A DNA stretch of 64,000 nt from assembly GCA_946414025.1 (NCBI GenBank), contig CAMKMX010000009.1:1-64000 (forward strand), read 5' to 3'. This document shows positions 50,756 to 62,263 of the stretch, piece by piece. The translations under genes were made by a program, and so were the position numbers. The notes under the pieces are model-generated. The model did not search any database. It worked only from the letters and a program-made list of their open reading frames with translations, and was not told where the DNA came from. Source of the DNA: an uncultured Fibrobacter sp. (GTDB lineage: Bacteria > Fibrobacterota > Fibrobacteria > Fibrobacterales > Fibrobacteraceae). Position 1 is the stretch's first letter; every line of letters begins with the position of its first letter.

Positions 50756-51643
50756 TTACTGCTCTTTCTTGCGGCCAGCGGAACGCCTCAGCTGGGTGAC
50801 CAGGAACTTGTAGAATCCTTCGATGTGGGAGTTGTCCTGCTTGCCGCGGAGAAGCGTCACCACGATGTCGCGCTTGAATTCGATATCGGTAATCTTCAGG
50901 AGCTTGATTCTGCGATTGTCCACCTTGCCCCAAGAGAACTCGGGCCAGAATCCCACGCCCAGGCCGCCTGCGATGGCGTCCTTGACCATAAGGGCGTTGT
51001 CGCTTTCGAAAATCAGGTGGGCCTGGAAACCAATGCGGTTGCAGTAATCTTCACAGATGGTGTGGAGCTGCTTGGAACCGTACAGGCCGATAAAGTTGGT
51101 GTCGCCCAGTTCATGCAGCGAAATACTGTCCCGCTTCTTGTATTCCGCCGTATTGGGAACGGCGAGGTAGATGTTCTCGGAACAGACAAAAACCTCTTCG
51201 TCGGGATTTTCCTGTGGACGGTAATTGGCGAAAGTCTGGATGGAAATGTCGTACAGGGACGATTCCTCTTTCTGCACCAGATAAAAACGGAGCGCCGGAG
51301 CGTCTTTCTTGTACTGGATAACCGCATTGGTCACAAAGGAAGAAGCCGCTAAGACCTTTAGGCTCACGGTAATGGCCTGCTTGTCGGACTTGGCGCGAAG
51401 GCGGGCGGGCAGGGCCTCGATGTCTTCGTAGAGGGGCTTCACCTTTTTGTAGAAGTAATCACCCGCTTCGGTAAGCTTGATGTTACGGCCGCTGGACTTG
51501 AAAAGCTTGACGCCCAGTTCGTCTTCTAGCTTGTGGATGGCGTGAGTCAATGCGGGCTGCACAATGCACAGGTTCTTGGCGCTCTGGGTCACGTGTTCGG
51601 TTCGGGCCACTTCCAGAAAGTACTTGATATGGGTCAGTTCCAT
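50756..51643 (-). CDS. LysR-family transcriptional regulator
   Basis: The 295-residue protein has the LysR winged helix at residues 1-60 (MELTHIKYFLEVARTEHVTQ, then LCIVQPALTHAIHKLEDELG) and an effector-binding C-terminal part of the periplasmic-binding type (about 90-290). It probably regulates the downstream acyltransferase or the divergent lipoprotein gene; the effector is unknown. The 206-base gap upstream is AT-rich and carries the promoters of both genes. Confidence 0.93.
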   Translation of the reverse strand: MELTHIKYFLEVARTEHVTQSAKNLCIVQPALTHAIHKLEDELGVKLFKSSGRNIKLTEAGDYFYKKVKPLYEDIEALPARLRAKSDKQAITVSLKVLAASSFVTNAVIQYKKDAPALRFYLVQKEESSLYDISIQTFANYRPQENPDEEVFVCSENIYLAVPNTAEYKKRDSISLHELGDTNFIGLYGSKQLHTICEDYCNRIGFQAHLIFESDNALMVKDAIAGGLGVGFWPEFSWGKVDNRRIKLLKITDIEFKRDIVVTLLRGKQDNSHIEGFYKFLVTQLRRSAGRKKEQ

Positions 51644-51849
51644 AAAAACTCCAATTCATCAAAAATTTTTATAACACAAATATAAACAATAAAATCAGGA
51701 TACAGAAGGGTAAAACAGGGATTTTTGAAAAAATCATCAAAAAAAGTGATTAAAAACGAAAAAATTATTTATTAGTCAATATCAAAATCATGTTTTATCT
51801 TTGTCACCGAAAACAAAAAAAGCCCCAAGGCACATTCAAAGGAGTTCTC

Positions 51850-52416
51850 ATGAAATCGGTTCTTAAAACACTTGCCACCACAGCCCTCGTCGCATTCACC
51901 GCCGTTGTCTTTACCGCCTGCAACGACAACCGGGACTGCGCCTACAACGAGGCCGGCCACACTCTCGCCTGCCCCGAAAAGACCTACAAGACCGTAACTC
52001 TGGGCGGAAAGACCTGGATGGCCGAAAACCTGGACGTGTTTACTCCGGATTCAAGCGTGTGCTACGCCAACAACCACGACAACTGCAATACGGACGGACG
52101 CCTGTACACCTTCGCCTCTGCAACGGGTAACGTATGCCCCACCGGTTGGGCGCTCCCCACCGTAGAAGACTTCAAGGCTGCCTTCGGCACAAGCGAGCCC
52201 GCCGCACTCAAAAGCGCCAACGGTTTTAGCGCCCTCTTCGCCGGATTCAAGTACTACGACGGAAACTTCGCCGACAAGGGCGTAAGCGCCAGCTTCTGGA
52301 CAAGCGACAGCTACGACGATTCCAGGGCTTACCTTGTCCGCATTACCGACTCCGGAATCGCCTACGAGCACTTCAACAAGAACATTTTCGCCTCTGTCCG
52401 CTGCATCAAGAAATAG
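51850..52416 (+). CDS. FISUMP-domain lipoprotein (Fibrobacter major paralogous domain)
   Basis: The 188-residue lipoprotein has lipobox VFTAC. Its body is the FISUMP domain: KTVTLGGKTWMAENLDVF at the start, then CYANNHDNCNTDGRLYTFAS, NVCPTGWALPTVEDF and the final FASVRCIKK. The domain is found in very many copies in Fibrobacter and is related to surface-binding sandwich folds; its job is uncertain. The ATG at 51850 has GGAG 5 bases upstream; a longer frame from 51790 is rejected. It is transcribed away from the LysR gene. Confidence 0.92.
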   Translation: MKSVLKTLATTALVAFTAVVFTACNDNRDCAYNEAGHTLACPEKTYKTVTLGGKTWMAENLDVFTPDSSVCYANNHDNCNTDGRLYTFASATGNVCPTGWALPTVEDFKAAFGTSEPAALKSANGFSALFAGFKYYDGNFADKGVSASFWTSDSYDDSRAYLVRITDSGIAYEHFNKNIFASVRCIKK

Positions 52417-52490
52417 CTACACCCCTCCGGTGGAGTTAGTTGTTATTTTTGACTGGGGCTCCTAGCCTCGAACCTCACCATCCTTCATCA

Positions 52491-52518
52491 CACACTTCAC
52501 ATTCCACATTTCACACCT
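52491..52518. repeat. Heptamer array, CACATTN type
   Basis: CACACTT, CACATTC, CACATTT, CACACCT are four 7-bp units. It lies in the 190-base gap between the FISUMP gene and the transporter gene, which holds no gene of its own. Confidence 0.8.
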
Positions 52519-52573
52519 CAAAGGGAGCCTTTGGCGACCGAGCTCACTCCTCACAGGCACGAAGTGCCGCCCT

Positions 52574-52608
52574 CATACCCCTAGATCCTAACCCCTATTC
52601 CCTAACTA
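52574..52608. repeat. Heptamer array, CTAACCC type, abutting a start codon
   Basis: CATACCC, CTAGATC, CTAACCC, CTATTCC, CTAACTA are five units, and the A of the last unit (52608) is the first base of the transporter ATG. No Shine-Dalgarno remains in front of that ATG. Confidence 0.85.
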
Positions 52609-54290
52609 TGACCTGGCTTATCAATCTATTCACCCAGCCCTCGGTAGGGCAACAAGTTGTGGCGATTGCCCTCACGGCGGCAGTCGGCCTCATGGTCGGA
52701 AAAATCAAGGTCAAGGGCATTAGCCTTGGCGGTGCAGGAGCGCTCTTTGTGGGCATCTTGCTTGGGCACTTGGGGCTCCGCGTCGAAGGAAATGTACTCC
52801 ATTTTATCCAGGAATTCGGCCTTATCCTGTTCGTCTATACCATCGGCATGCAGGTGGGTCCCGGATTCATAGATTCCATACGTAGGCACGGGCTGGTGCT
52901 GAACATTCTGTCTGTAGGAATTGTGCTGCTGGGCGTTGTGGTGACCCTCTGCCTCTACTTCTTTACCAGCATGCACGACAACGTGCCCGTGCTTATCGGC
53001 ATGCTCTGCGGTGCAGTGACCAACACGCCCTCGTTGGGAGCCGCCAATTCCGCATTTGCCGCCGCCGGCGTAGATACATCCCTGACGGGAATCGGCTATG
53101 CGGTGGCCTACCCCTTCGGCGTCATCGGAATTATTCTCGTAATGCTACTCGTGCGGCTCGTGTTCCGGCAGGACCCCGCCAAGGCGGCAACCGACTACGC
53201 CGACGAAATCGCCGCCACCAGCAAGGAAATCGAATCCTGCAGCCTTACGGTAGATAACCAGAACCTGTACGGAATCATGCTGAAAGAAATCCCGGACCTG
53301 ATTTCTAGCGGCGTGGTGGTGACTCGACTCTTGCGGGGCGAAAACATCTTTACCCCCAACGGAAAGACCATCATCGAGAAAGGCGACAAGGTGCACATCG
53401 TAGGCATGCCCGAGGCCGTAGCCGCCATGGAAAAGATTATCGGCAAGCGCCTGGACACGCCCATCACCGCCATTCCCGCCAAGAATACGGAACCCATCCA
53501 GGTGAGGACCGTACTCGTGACCAACAAGAAAATACTGGGCCGCACCATCGGCTCCTTGGCTCTGGCGGAACGCTTTGGCGTGACCGTAAGTCGCGTGACC
53601 CGGAGCGGGTTCAAGTTTACGGGCCGACTGGATTTGCGCATCAAGTTTGCCGACAAGCTGAAAATCGTAGGCCCCGCCTCTGGACTCGACATCGTCGCGA
53701 AAAAACTGGGCAACTCCCTCACCGCCCTGGACCATCCCGAAATCCTGCCCGCGTTCTTGGGCATTTTCTTGGGAGTCATCGTAGGAAGCATTCCCTTCGC
53801 CATTCCCGGGATGCCTACCCCGCTAAAGCTGGGGCTTGCGGGCGGCCCGCTGATTGTGGCCATCCTGTTAAGCCGCAAGCGCAAAATCGGACCGCTAAAC
53901 TTTTTCATGGCCAACAGCGCCAACCTGATGCTCCGGGAATTCGGCCTTACGCTTTTCTTGAGCTGCGTGGGTCTGAACGCAGGCATCAAATTCTTCGAAG
54001 TGCTCTTGAACGGCGACGGGCTCTACTACATGGGGCTTGCGGCCATCATCACCTTCTTCCCACTTGCCATCATGGCAGTGGTGGGGCACCTGGTTTTCAA
54101 GGTGAACTACCTTTCGCTCTGCGGCGTGCTGGCAGGCGCTACCACGGACCCGCCGGCCCTGGCCTTTGCCAACAGCCAGGCGGACAGCGAAGCGGTGAAC
54201 ATCGGGTATGCGTCAGTCTATCCGCTCACCATGCTGCTCCGAATTTTAAGCGGGCAGGTGCTGGCTATACTGCTGCTTTCGGCGGTGTAG
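52608..54290 (+). CDS. AspT/YidE-type transporter with two RCK_C domains
   Basis: The 560-residue inner-membrane protein has about ten membrane segments in two blocks. The first has GVLLGHLGLRVEGNV-like text and FGLILFVYTIGMQVGPGF; the second has FGLTLFLSCVGLNAG and later LCGVLAGATTDPPALAFANS, the inverse of LCGAVTNTPSLGAANS in the first block. Between them are two TrkA_C/RCK_C domains (about 215-380). Relatives include aspartate:alanine exchangers and proteins of unknown substrate. The longer frame from 52440 reads through heptamer repeats and is rejected. The ATG has no ribosome binding site. Confidence 0.88.
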   Translation: MTWLINLFTQPSVGQQVVAIALTAAVGLMVGKIKVKGISLGGAGALFVGILLGHLGLRVEGNVLHFIQEFGLILFVYTIGMQVGPGFIDSIRRHGLVLNILSVGIVLLGVVVTLCLYFFTSMHDNVPVLIGMLCGAVTNTPSLGAANSAFAAAGVDTSLTGIGYAVAYPFGVIGIILVMLLVRLVFRQDPAKAATDYADEIAATSKEIESCSLTVDNQNLYGIMLKEIPDLISSGVVVTRLLRGENIFTPNGKTIIEKGDKVHIVGMPEAVAAMEKIIGKRLDTPITAIPAKNTEPIQVRTVLVTNKKILGRTIGSLALAERFGVTVSRVTRSGFKFTGRLDLRIKFADKLKIVGPASGLDIVAKKLGNSLTALDHPEILPAFLGIFLGVIVGSIPFAIPGMPTPLKLGLAGGPLIVAILLSRKRKIGPLNFFMANSANLMLREFGLTLFLSCVGLNAGIKFFEVLLNGDGLYYMGLAAIITFFPLAIMAVVGHLVFKVNYLSLCGVLAGATTDPPALAFANSQADSEAVNIGYASVYPLTMLLRILSGQVLAILLLSAV

Positions 54291-54309
54291 CTCTTGTAAA
54301 ACTGGCGAA

Positions 54310-55401
54310 CTACTGTTCCAGTTCCAGCAAGTCCGCCTTTAGGGACTGATCCGCCGGATAGTATTTCTGGGCCAAAAGCAATAGGCGGCGGGCCTCGTCG
54401 GTACGCTTTTTCGCCATGGCATCGTAGGCCATATTCTTGAGACCATAAATAGCTTCGGCGTTTCCTTTTTTGGCCGCCAGTTCGTAGGCATATTCAGCAC
54501 GGTCCAGGAACTTGGTGTCGTAGGCCAGGTTCCCGAGGAAAATGGCGGCATCGGAAAAGTCCGGCTTGATTTGCAAGATATTGTTCAGGATGTCCATGGC
54601 CACAAAGGGCTTGTTGTCTTCGGCCAAGACATCGGCCAGCTTGTACATGACATTCACGTCGTCAGGGCGCACGCCCAAGGCCTCGCGGTAATGACCAGCG
54701 CTCTGTTCATACTGCTTGTTCATGCGGAAAACATCCCCGAGATAGACCAGAAAATCCACTTCTTCGGGGTGTGCCGTGTAGCCCTTGCGGACAATTTCTA
54801 CAGCACGGTCGTAATCGTCCATGGCGATGTTCGCCTCCGAAAGCTGATAGACGATGCTCAGGTCGTCAGGGTCCAGCTGGTAGGCCTTTTCTACCGAACG
54901 GAGCGCCCCCACCTTGTCGCCCACCTTGCTGTAGGCCTCCCCCAGGTAGAGCCATCCCGAAATGTTGTTCGGCTCCAGCTTCAGCGCCCTGTGGTAAGCG
55001 GCGATACATTCGGGATATTGCTTCAGGCGGAAATAGACGCTGGCCATATTGAACAGCGCAGGGGAAAACGCCCCGTCCGAAAAATCCACCGCCTTGCGGT
55101 AGGCGGCCGCCGCCTCGGGGTATTTTTCCATCTGGTAATAACTATTGGCGATATTGAAACTTGTGGCCGTGGGATCGGCACCACGTTCTTCGGCCTTGTG
55201 GTATAGGATGATGGCCTGGTTGAATTTTCCGTTACGGTAAAGGGCGTTGGCACGCTCCAGCAGGTCGTAAGAAGACTGCGCAGCAAAAACAGGAATGGCA
55301 AAAAATATGATGATATAAGACAGAAGCGAGAGCCGCGACAAACCATGTTTGCCGTTACTTATACCCCAAAGCTCGCGAACGCGAGCGACCTCATAGCTCA
55401 T
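54310..55401 (-). CDS. Periplasmic TPR-repeat protein of a TonB2-like operon
   Basis: The 363-residue protein has a signal-like hydrophobic segment (LSYIIIFFAIPVFA, after a 25-residue basic start). About eight TPR motifs follow, for example ALYRNGKFNQAIILYHKAEE and ALFNMASVYFRLKQYPECIA. In the Vibrio TonB2 gene cluster a TPR protein follows tonB2, and this gene has the same place. It starts 4 bases after the tonB-like stop with AGGGA upstream. A scaffold or assembly role is inferred. Confidence 0.82.
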   Translation of the reverse strand: MSYEVARVRELWGISNGKHGLSRLSLLSYIIIFFAIPVFAAQSSYDLLERANALYRNGKFNQAIILYHKAEERGADPTATSFNIANSYYQMEKYPEAAAAYRKAVDFSDGAFSPALFNMASVYFRLKQYPECIAAYHRALKLEPNNISGWLYLGEAYSKVGDKVGALRSVEKAYQLDPDDLSIVYQLSEANIAMDDYDRAVEIVRKGYTAHPEEVDFLVYLGDVFRMNKQYEQSAGHYREALGVRPDDVNVMYKLADVLAEDNKPFVAMDILNNILQIKPDFSDAAIFLGNLAYDTKFLDRAEYAYELAAKKGNAEAIYGLKNMAYDAMAKKRTDEARRLLLLAQKYYPADQSLKADLLELEQ

Positions 55402-55405
55402 ACCA

Positions 55406-56053
55406 CTAATCCCTAAACTTCACCTCGAAAGGTTGTTCCATTCCACAAAACGCCACCGCCTTGCCGTCTTTTTCTGCAGGGGAAAAGGTCATGCGGCCAA
55501 GGGCTTCGCGACCGGCGGCAGCAAGCCCAGAACCTGCAGGAGATTCCTCGATAACGCGGATATCATAGGCGCGCCCGCCCACGTCTACACAGAAACTCAG
55601 GCGAAGCGTAGCGTCAATTTCCCGGTCCCGAATTTGCGGCGGCACCTGGAAATTGGGCATGGACTTGCTTTCGGGCTTTTTGTCCACATCACCCTTTTCG
55701 CTGGACATGGCGCCCCCGCGGAAATCCGCCACCAGTTCTTCGTTAATGGCCGCCCCTGCCGTCCCCGAAGCCACCCCCAAGTTCATGGCAAGACGGGGGC
55801 CCGCCTTGGGCGTGCGGGAGGTGGTCTTTTGTCGCTCCGGCTTGCGGGAAGGCTTTTTCTTTTCCACCTTCTTTTCCATTTCTTCCACCTTCTTTACGGA
55901 GACTTCCGTCTTGGTGTACTTTTTTTCGTGGAAGATTTTTCCGGTCAGAAACATATTGGCAAGAGTCACGGAAAATACCAGCAGCAGGCTACAAAGCACC
56001 GCCGCCAGGAGAAGCAGAGACCGCTTGATTATTTTCCTTAGAATCTTACGCAT
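55406..56053 (-). CDS. TonB-family energy transducer
   Basis: The 215-residue protein has one N-terminal membrane anchor (LLLLAAVLCSLLLVFSVTLA). A periplasmic linker rich in Lys and Glu (KKVEEMEKKVEKKKPSRKPE) follows, and then a TonB C-terminal domain: DATLRLSFCVDVGGRAYDIR, and ALGRMTFSPAEKDGKAV as the final strand. It should couple proton-motive force to outer-membrane receptors. The ATG at 56053 directly follows a heptamer array and has no Shine-Dalgarno. It is fifth in the six-gene operon, after exbD. Confidence 0.88.
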   Translation of the reverse strand: MRKILRKIIKRSLLLLAAVLCSLLLVFSVTLANMFLTGKIFHEKKYTKTEVSVKKVEEMEKKVEKKKPSRKPERQKTTSRTPKAGPRLAMNLGVASGTAGAAINEELVADFRGGAMSSEKGDVDKKPESKSMPNFQVPPQIRDREIDATLRLSFCVDVGGRAYDIRVIEESPAGSGLAAAGREALGRMTFSPAEKDGKAVAFCGMEQPFEVKFRD

Positions 56054-56055
56054 TG

Positions 56056-56090
56056 TAGTTATGAGTTATGAGTTGTGAGTTGTGAGTGGC
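56056..56090. repeat. Heptamer array, GAGTTRT type, abutting a start codon
   Basis: TAGTTAT, GAGTTAT, GAGTTGT, GAGTTGT, GAGTGGC are five units that end 3 bases from the ATG of the TonB gene at 56053 on the minus strand. It is the same family as the array at 4225-4280. Confidence 0.85.
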
Positions 56091-56108
56091 GAAAGAATCG
56101 TCTAGTAG

Positions 56109-56153
56109 ATCCTCGCCAGTTTATCCCGGACCTGTTCCGTGACGAAGATGACA
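56109..56153 (+). repeat. REP-like palindrome ending in AGATGACA
   Basis: Arms ATCCTCG (56109-56115) and CGAAGAT (56143-56149) pair with one mismatch around a partly self-complementary middle, and GACA follows. It lies between two heptamer arrays in the exbD-tonB gap. Confidence 0.65.
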
Positions 56154-56188
56154 CATTTACACTCATTCCACATTTCACATTACACATC
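56154..56188. repeat. Heptamer array, CACATTN type
   Basis: Five 7-bp steps run CATTTAC, ACTCATT, CCACATT, TCACATT, ACACATC. It ends 5 bases before the TAG stop of the exbD-like gene (56193-56195). Confidence 0.75.
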
Positions 56189-56192
56189 GAAA

Positions 56193-56597
56193 CTATTCCG
56201 CTTGGGCCGCGATGGACACCTTCTTGACTCCGGCCAAGTTGCACATGTCTATGACCTGCACCAGCACGCCTGTTTCTGCCCCCTTGTCGGCAATGACCAC
56301 GGCCTCCCTGTCGGGATTTTTCGAGAGGGACTGTTTCAAGATATCCTGCAGGCTTGCCAAGTCCACCTGGCGCTCGTTCATGTGGATGGTTCCTTCGCGG
56401 GTAATGGCAATAAGCAGGTTTTCCTTTTCCAGCTGGCTTGCCGTCTGGGCCTGTGGCTTGGTCACATCCACGCCAGTTTCGCGGGTAAAGGACGACGTAA
56501 CCACAAAAAAGATAAGCAAGATGAACACAATGTCCATCAGGGGGCCCATCTCGATGCCCATATCCTTTTTCTTTCTGCTCGGCAGGTTGAATTCCAT
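56193..56597 (-). CDS. exbD: ExbD/TolR-family proton-channel subunit
   Basis: The 134-residue protein has one N-terminal membrane segment that carries the essential aspartate (PLMDIVFILLIFFVVTSSFT, about D22). A small periplasmic domain follows, ending DMCNLAGVKKVSIAAQ. It forms the proton pore with ExbB. It begins 2 bases after the exbB stop. The 140 bases between it and tonB are filled with repeats, so insertion there has not obviously broken the operon. Confidence 0.93.
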   Translation of the reverse strand: MEFNLPSRKKKDMGIEMGPLMDIVFILLIFFVVTSSFTRETGVDVTKPQAQTASQLEKENLLIAITREGTIHMNERQVDLASLQDILKQSLSKNPDREAVVIADKGAETGVLVQVIDMCNLAGVKKVSIAAQAE

Positions 56598-56599
56598 AA

Positions 56600-57234
56600 T
56601 TACCCTACAAAATAATTGTCAATAATCGTGGCCCCGAGTTTCAAGTCCTGGGTCAAAATTTCCACACGTTCATCCAGGCGCTGCTTCAGCAAGGTCAAGG
56701 GGAACGCCACCAGGAGCCCGCTCTGGGTAGAAATAAGGGCTTCCGAAATTCCGTCGGCCATAAGGACCGGGTTCTGGTTTCCGTAAAGGGTAATTACCTC
56801 GAAGGTGGAGACCATGCCCGTCACCGTTCCCAAAAGGCCAAGCAGCGGGGCCGCCGCCGCCATTACCGCCACGATGTGGCTTCCCTTTTCCATGTGGCGT
56901 AGCGTCCCCAGCATGCGCACCTGCATAATGTCGCGGAATCCTTCGGGATTCTTTTGCGCATGTTCAATGGCGTAACGGAGTTCGCTGGCCAAAATTCCAC
57001 GGCGTTTTTCCAGCCGGGACATGGCCTTTTCGACACCGCCTTCATTCAGGTCGTGACGCAGGTTCTTGATGACCTTCTGGACATCTTGCCTGAAAAAGTC
57101 AGAGCCGATACGGAACCAGCTGTAAAACAGGTAGTAGAATCCGACAGTTCCCACCAGCAGAATGGGGAGCATCACCACGCCACCGGCCTGGTACGTGCTT
57201 TTCAGGGATTCAACGAATACATAGAAGGAATTGC

Positions 57235-57238
<4 letters not shown>
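56600..57238 (-). CDS. exbB: ExbB/TolQ/MotA-family proton channel
   Basis: The 212-residue protein has three membrane segments, the first at about 20-40. The family core follows: HIVAVMAAAAPLLGLLGTVT, then GMVSTF and ALISTQSGLLVAFP. It corresponds to ExbB2 of the Vibrio TonB2 system. Its start overlaps the stop of the upstream TtpC-like gene as ATGA. It should assemble with ExbD to use the proton gradient. Confidence 0.93.
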
Positions 57239-59636
<2,398 letters not shown>

Positions 59637-59740
59637 ATTCTTCTGCGTTAAGTTGCACCAAAATTACATATTTAAAACACCTGAACCTGTAAAAAATGTC
59701 ACCGTCACACTGGAAATAATCAACTTTTGCCCCATATTTC

Positions 59741-59746
59741 TATATT
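59741..59746 (+). promoter_or_regulatory. TATATT promoter box for the LD-carboxypeptidase gene
   Basis: ATTTCTATATTGTGCAC ends about 20 bases before the ATG at 59765. It is the same box as elsewhere, in the divergent region with the DUF3450 operon. Confidence 0.5.
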
Positions 59747-59764
59747 GTGCACAAAGGTAAGTCC

Positions 59765-60916
59765 ATGTTTAGAACTAATTACTTCCGTAGCGCGGTCTGC
59801 GCCGCATTGACCATCGCCCTTTCCGGGCTCCTGTTTACCGCCTGCTCCAACGACAGCTCCAGCAGCGCCTCTGACCAAGGCAAGGCGGATTCCCTTGCCG
59901 AATGCACTGCCCCCGCCTTCCTCAAAAAAGGCGACAAGGTGGCACTCCTTTCGCCCTCCTACTCCACTCCCGATTCGAACATCCAGAACACGGCGGCCGT
60001 CTTGAAGGAATGGGGCTTTGAACCCGTTATCGGCAAGAACGTGGGCAAGCTGGACGCGGGCAAGTATGCAGGCACCGCCCAGGAGCGGGCCGACGACTTC
60101 ATCGAAGCCCTCAAGGACACCAGCATCAAGGCCATCTTGAGCAACCGTGGCGGCTACGGCACCATCCAGCTGGTGGACCTTATCGACCTGAAGCTGGTGA
60201 CGGACAATCCCAAGTGGCTCATCGGGTTCAGCGACATTACCACCCTGCATGCCATGGAAACCAAGGCAGGCGTCATGAGCATCCACGGCACCATGAGTTC
60301 GTTTATCGGAAAGACCCGCGGCAAGGACGACAACAGCACCCTCTTGCGGGATCTGCTCAAGGGCACCGTGCCTACCTATAAGGTTCCCAAACACAAGTTC
60401 AACCAAAAGGGAAAAGCCGAAGGGATTCTCGTGGGCGGCAACATGGCCACATTCGTTCCGCTGGTAGGTGCCAGCGACATCGACGTGTTCTCCGGCGACG
60501 GAATCATCTTGTTCATGGAAGAAGTGGGCGAATCCCTGCACAACATCGACCGCATGTTCAACGCACTGGAACTTCACGGCGTCATGGAAAACGTGAAGGG
60601 CGTTGTCCTCGGAGAATTCGTAGATTCCGGGACGGACCTGAATTATGAAACCACCGAGGAAATGCTTTCCAAGTACCTGAAGAAATACAACATCCCTGTC
60701 CTGTGCGGGTTCCCTGCAGGCCACGACGACGTAAATGTTCCCATTGTCATGGGAGCGAAGGTCAAAATGGATGTTACCGACAACGGCGCCACTCTGGCCT
60801 TTGACATAGACGGCGAAAAGAAGGACGTGGATACGGAAAAACTGTTGAACAAGCCTTCTCTTGCAAAGTCCCTCCGGCTGATGCTTTCGGGAAAATTATT
60901 CTCCATCAACGAATAA
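59765..60916 (+). CDS. LD-carboxypeptidase (S66 family) lipoprotein
   Basis: The 383-residue lipoprotein has lipobox LFTAC and a Ser-rich linker. The S66 fold follows: KGDKVALLSPSYSTPD, AILSNRGGYGTIQLV, then GFSDITTLHA with the nucleophile serine, GGNMATFVPL and the final catalytic histidine in CGFPAGHDDVN. Relatives are LdcA, which trims murein tetrapeptides, and MccF. Attachment to the membrane suggests it acts in the periplasm on murein peptides. AAGG precedes the ATG at 59765; a GTG at 59747 is less likely. Confidence 0.92.
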   Translation: MFRTNYFRSAVCAALTIALSGLLFTACSNDSSSSASDQGKADSLAECTAPAFLKKGDKVALLSPSYSTPDSNIQNTAAVLKEWGFEPVIGKNVGKLDAGKYAGTAQERADDFIEALKDTSIKAILSNRGGYGTIQLVDLIDLKLVTDNPKWLIGFSDITTLHAMETKAGVMSIHGTMSSFIGKTRGKDDNSTLLRDLLKGTVPTYKVPKHKFNQKGKAEGILVGGNMATFVPLVGASDIDVFSGDGIILFMEEVGESLHNIDRMFNALELHGVMENVKGVVLGEFVDSGTDLNYETTEEMLSKYLKKYNIPVLCGFPAGHDDVNVPIVMGAKVKMDVTDNGATLAFDIDGEKKDVDTEKLLNKPSLAKSLRLMLSGKLFSINE

Positions 60917-60924
60917 GAGAAAGA

Positions 60925-61485
60925 CTAGCTTCTGCTCCACAGGATACAATAAGCCTGGGTTCTCGCCGCAAAGCGCTCCGTCTTTAGCAGTTGCCGCACT
61001 TGTTCCTTGCTGTACCAGGCGGCATCGATTTCTTCACGCTCGGAATCGCTGGGCCTGATTTCACCAGCGGCTACACCGACCACAACCACGTTCAACTCGT
61101 TGGCAAAGCCGATGGCGGAATAACTTTCTTTCCAGGTTTCGTCTATGCGCAAAAGGGTTAGACCCGTTTCTTCGCGCAGTTCACGGGCAGCAGCCTGCTC
61201 TACCGTTTCGCCCTCGTCTATGAGTCCCGCAGGGAAATTCACCACCTGCTCCCCCACCGCCATGCGGAATTCCTTGCACAGCAGCAGTTTTTCGCCGGAC
61301 TCGTCGTGCATTATCAGGACCACAGCGTTATTTTTGTGGCGCCGCAGGTCTTCAATACTCTTGACGTTCGGTTCACGGCTGATCATCTCGTAGGTAACCG
61401 GCTTGCCGCTTGCCGTTTCGTAATGGAGGTCGTAACGGGTAATGAACTTTCCGGAATGGATTTTTTCAATGCTCTTGAACTTCAT
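60925..61485 (-). CDS. Nudix hydrolase, ADP-ribose pyrophosphatase-like
   Basis: The 186-residue protein has a full Nudix box, GLIDEGETVEQAAARELREE followed by TGL, including the RELxEE metal-binding glutamates. The N-terminal YEMISREPNVKSIEDL and an ALLxx-like strand resemble the ADP-ribose/NDP-sugar group. It converges on the LD-carboxypeptidase gene. It lies 22 bases after the SIMPL gene, so the pair may form one unit. The substrate is inferred from the group. Confidence 0.9.
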   Translation of the reverse strand: MKFKSIEKIHSGKFITRYDLHYETASGKPVTYEMISREPNVKSIEDLRRHKNNAVVLIMHDESGEKLLLCKEFRMAVGEQVVNFPAGLIDEGETVEQAAARELREETGLTLLRIDETWKESYSAIGFANELNVVVVGVAAGEIRPSDSEREEIDAAWYSKEQVRQLLKTERFAARTQAYCILWSRS

Positions 61486-61507
61486 TTTTCAATCACGCCG
61501 TTAACGA

Positions 61508-62209
61508 CTAGTCTTCCAAGAAATACTGCACGTTGGTGACCACACGAACCTTCTTGACAAAGGGCGTATTTTCGTCACGGTCCTCAATAGAGAACAGCCC
61601 CTGGGTTGCCGTCTTGATTTTACCCAGCTTGCTCCTGGAATCCTTGGCGAATTTTTCGGCAGCAGCACGGGCGTCCTTGTTGGCCTCTTCAATCATTTCG
61701 GGCTTGATGGCGTTGAGCCCGTTAAAGCTGTAAATCTTGCGGTAACGGAAATCCCCTTCGCTGAAGGCGATACCCTGTTTCAAGAGCTCGCCCTGCTTGC
61801 CCATGAGTTCGCGAACCTTGTCCACATTCTTGGAGGCCACCGTAAGCGACATGGTCACCACATAGCGGAAGGGGCGTTTTTCACTGGTATACAGTTCGCT
61901 CTGGGTATCCATAATATCGGGAGATGCTTTGGTGATTTCTTCTTGGGCGACCCCGTTGTCCAAAAGGAACTTCTCCAGGGCTAAAGTCTTGGCCTGGACC
62001 GTCTCGTACAGGGCCGAAAGGTCGTTGCCCGCTTCCTTGAACACGATGGGCCATATTACATAATCGGCAGGAACTTCCCTCTCAGCAAGCCCGCGGACAA
62101 ACACCACGCGGTCGCGGTCCTTCACATGGATCATGGCGCAATAGAGGAAAGCGCCCAGCCCGAGAATGGCGATAGCGAGCACAACTGCTTCTTTGAGTCT
62201 TGACTGCAT
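61508..62209 (-). CDS. SIMPL-domain protein (DUF541)
   Basis: The 233-residue protein has one N-terminal membrane anchor (VVLAIAILGLGAFLYCAMIH) and then the SIMPL fold: FVRGLAEREVPADYVIWPIV opening, and INGLNAIKPEMIEEANKDAR-like text with FAKDSRSKLGKI. Relatives such as YggE/Omp28-type proteins are linked to oxidative stress or to outer-membrane vesicles, without a fixed function. A basic, T-rich leader with TATTTTATAAG may hold its promoter. Confidence 0.85.
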   Translation of the reverse strand: MQSRLKEAVVLAIAILGLGAFLYCAMIHVKDRDRVVFVRGLAEREVPADYVIWPIVFKEAGNDLSALYETVQAKTLALEKFLLDNGVAQEEITKASPDIMDTQSELYTSEKRPFRYVVTMSLTVASKNVDKVRELMGKQGELLKQGIAFSEGDFRYRKIYSFNGLNAIKPEMIEEANKDARAAAEKFAKDSRSKLGKIKTATQGLFSIEDRDENTPFVKKVRVVTNVQYFLED

Positions 62210-62263
62210 AACAGGCCTCCTGTTTCAACCTTTTTCTTATAAAATACAAAAAAGAAGTCTATC

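Noticed and set aside
52440..52607. N-terminal extension of the AspT/YidE-type transporter
   Set aside because: The extension translates heptamer arrays (SHTSHSTFHTS) and has no membrane or family similarity; the ATG at 52608 starts the first membrane segment.
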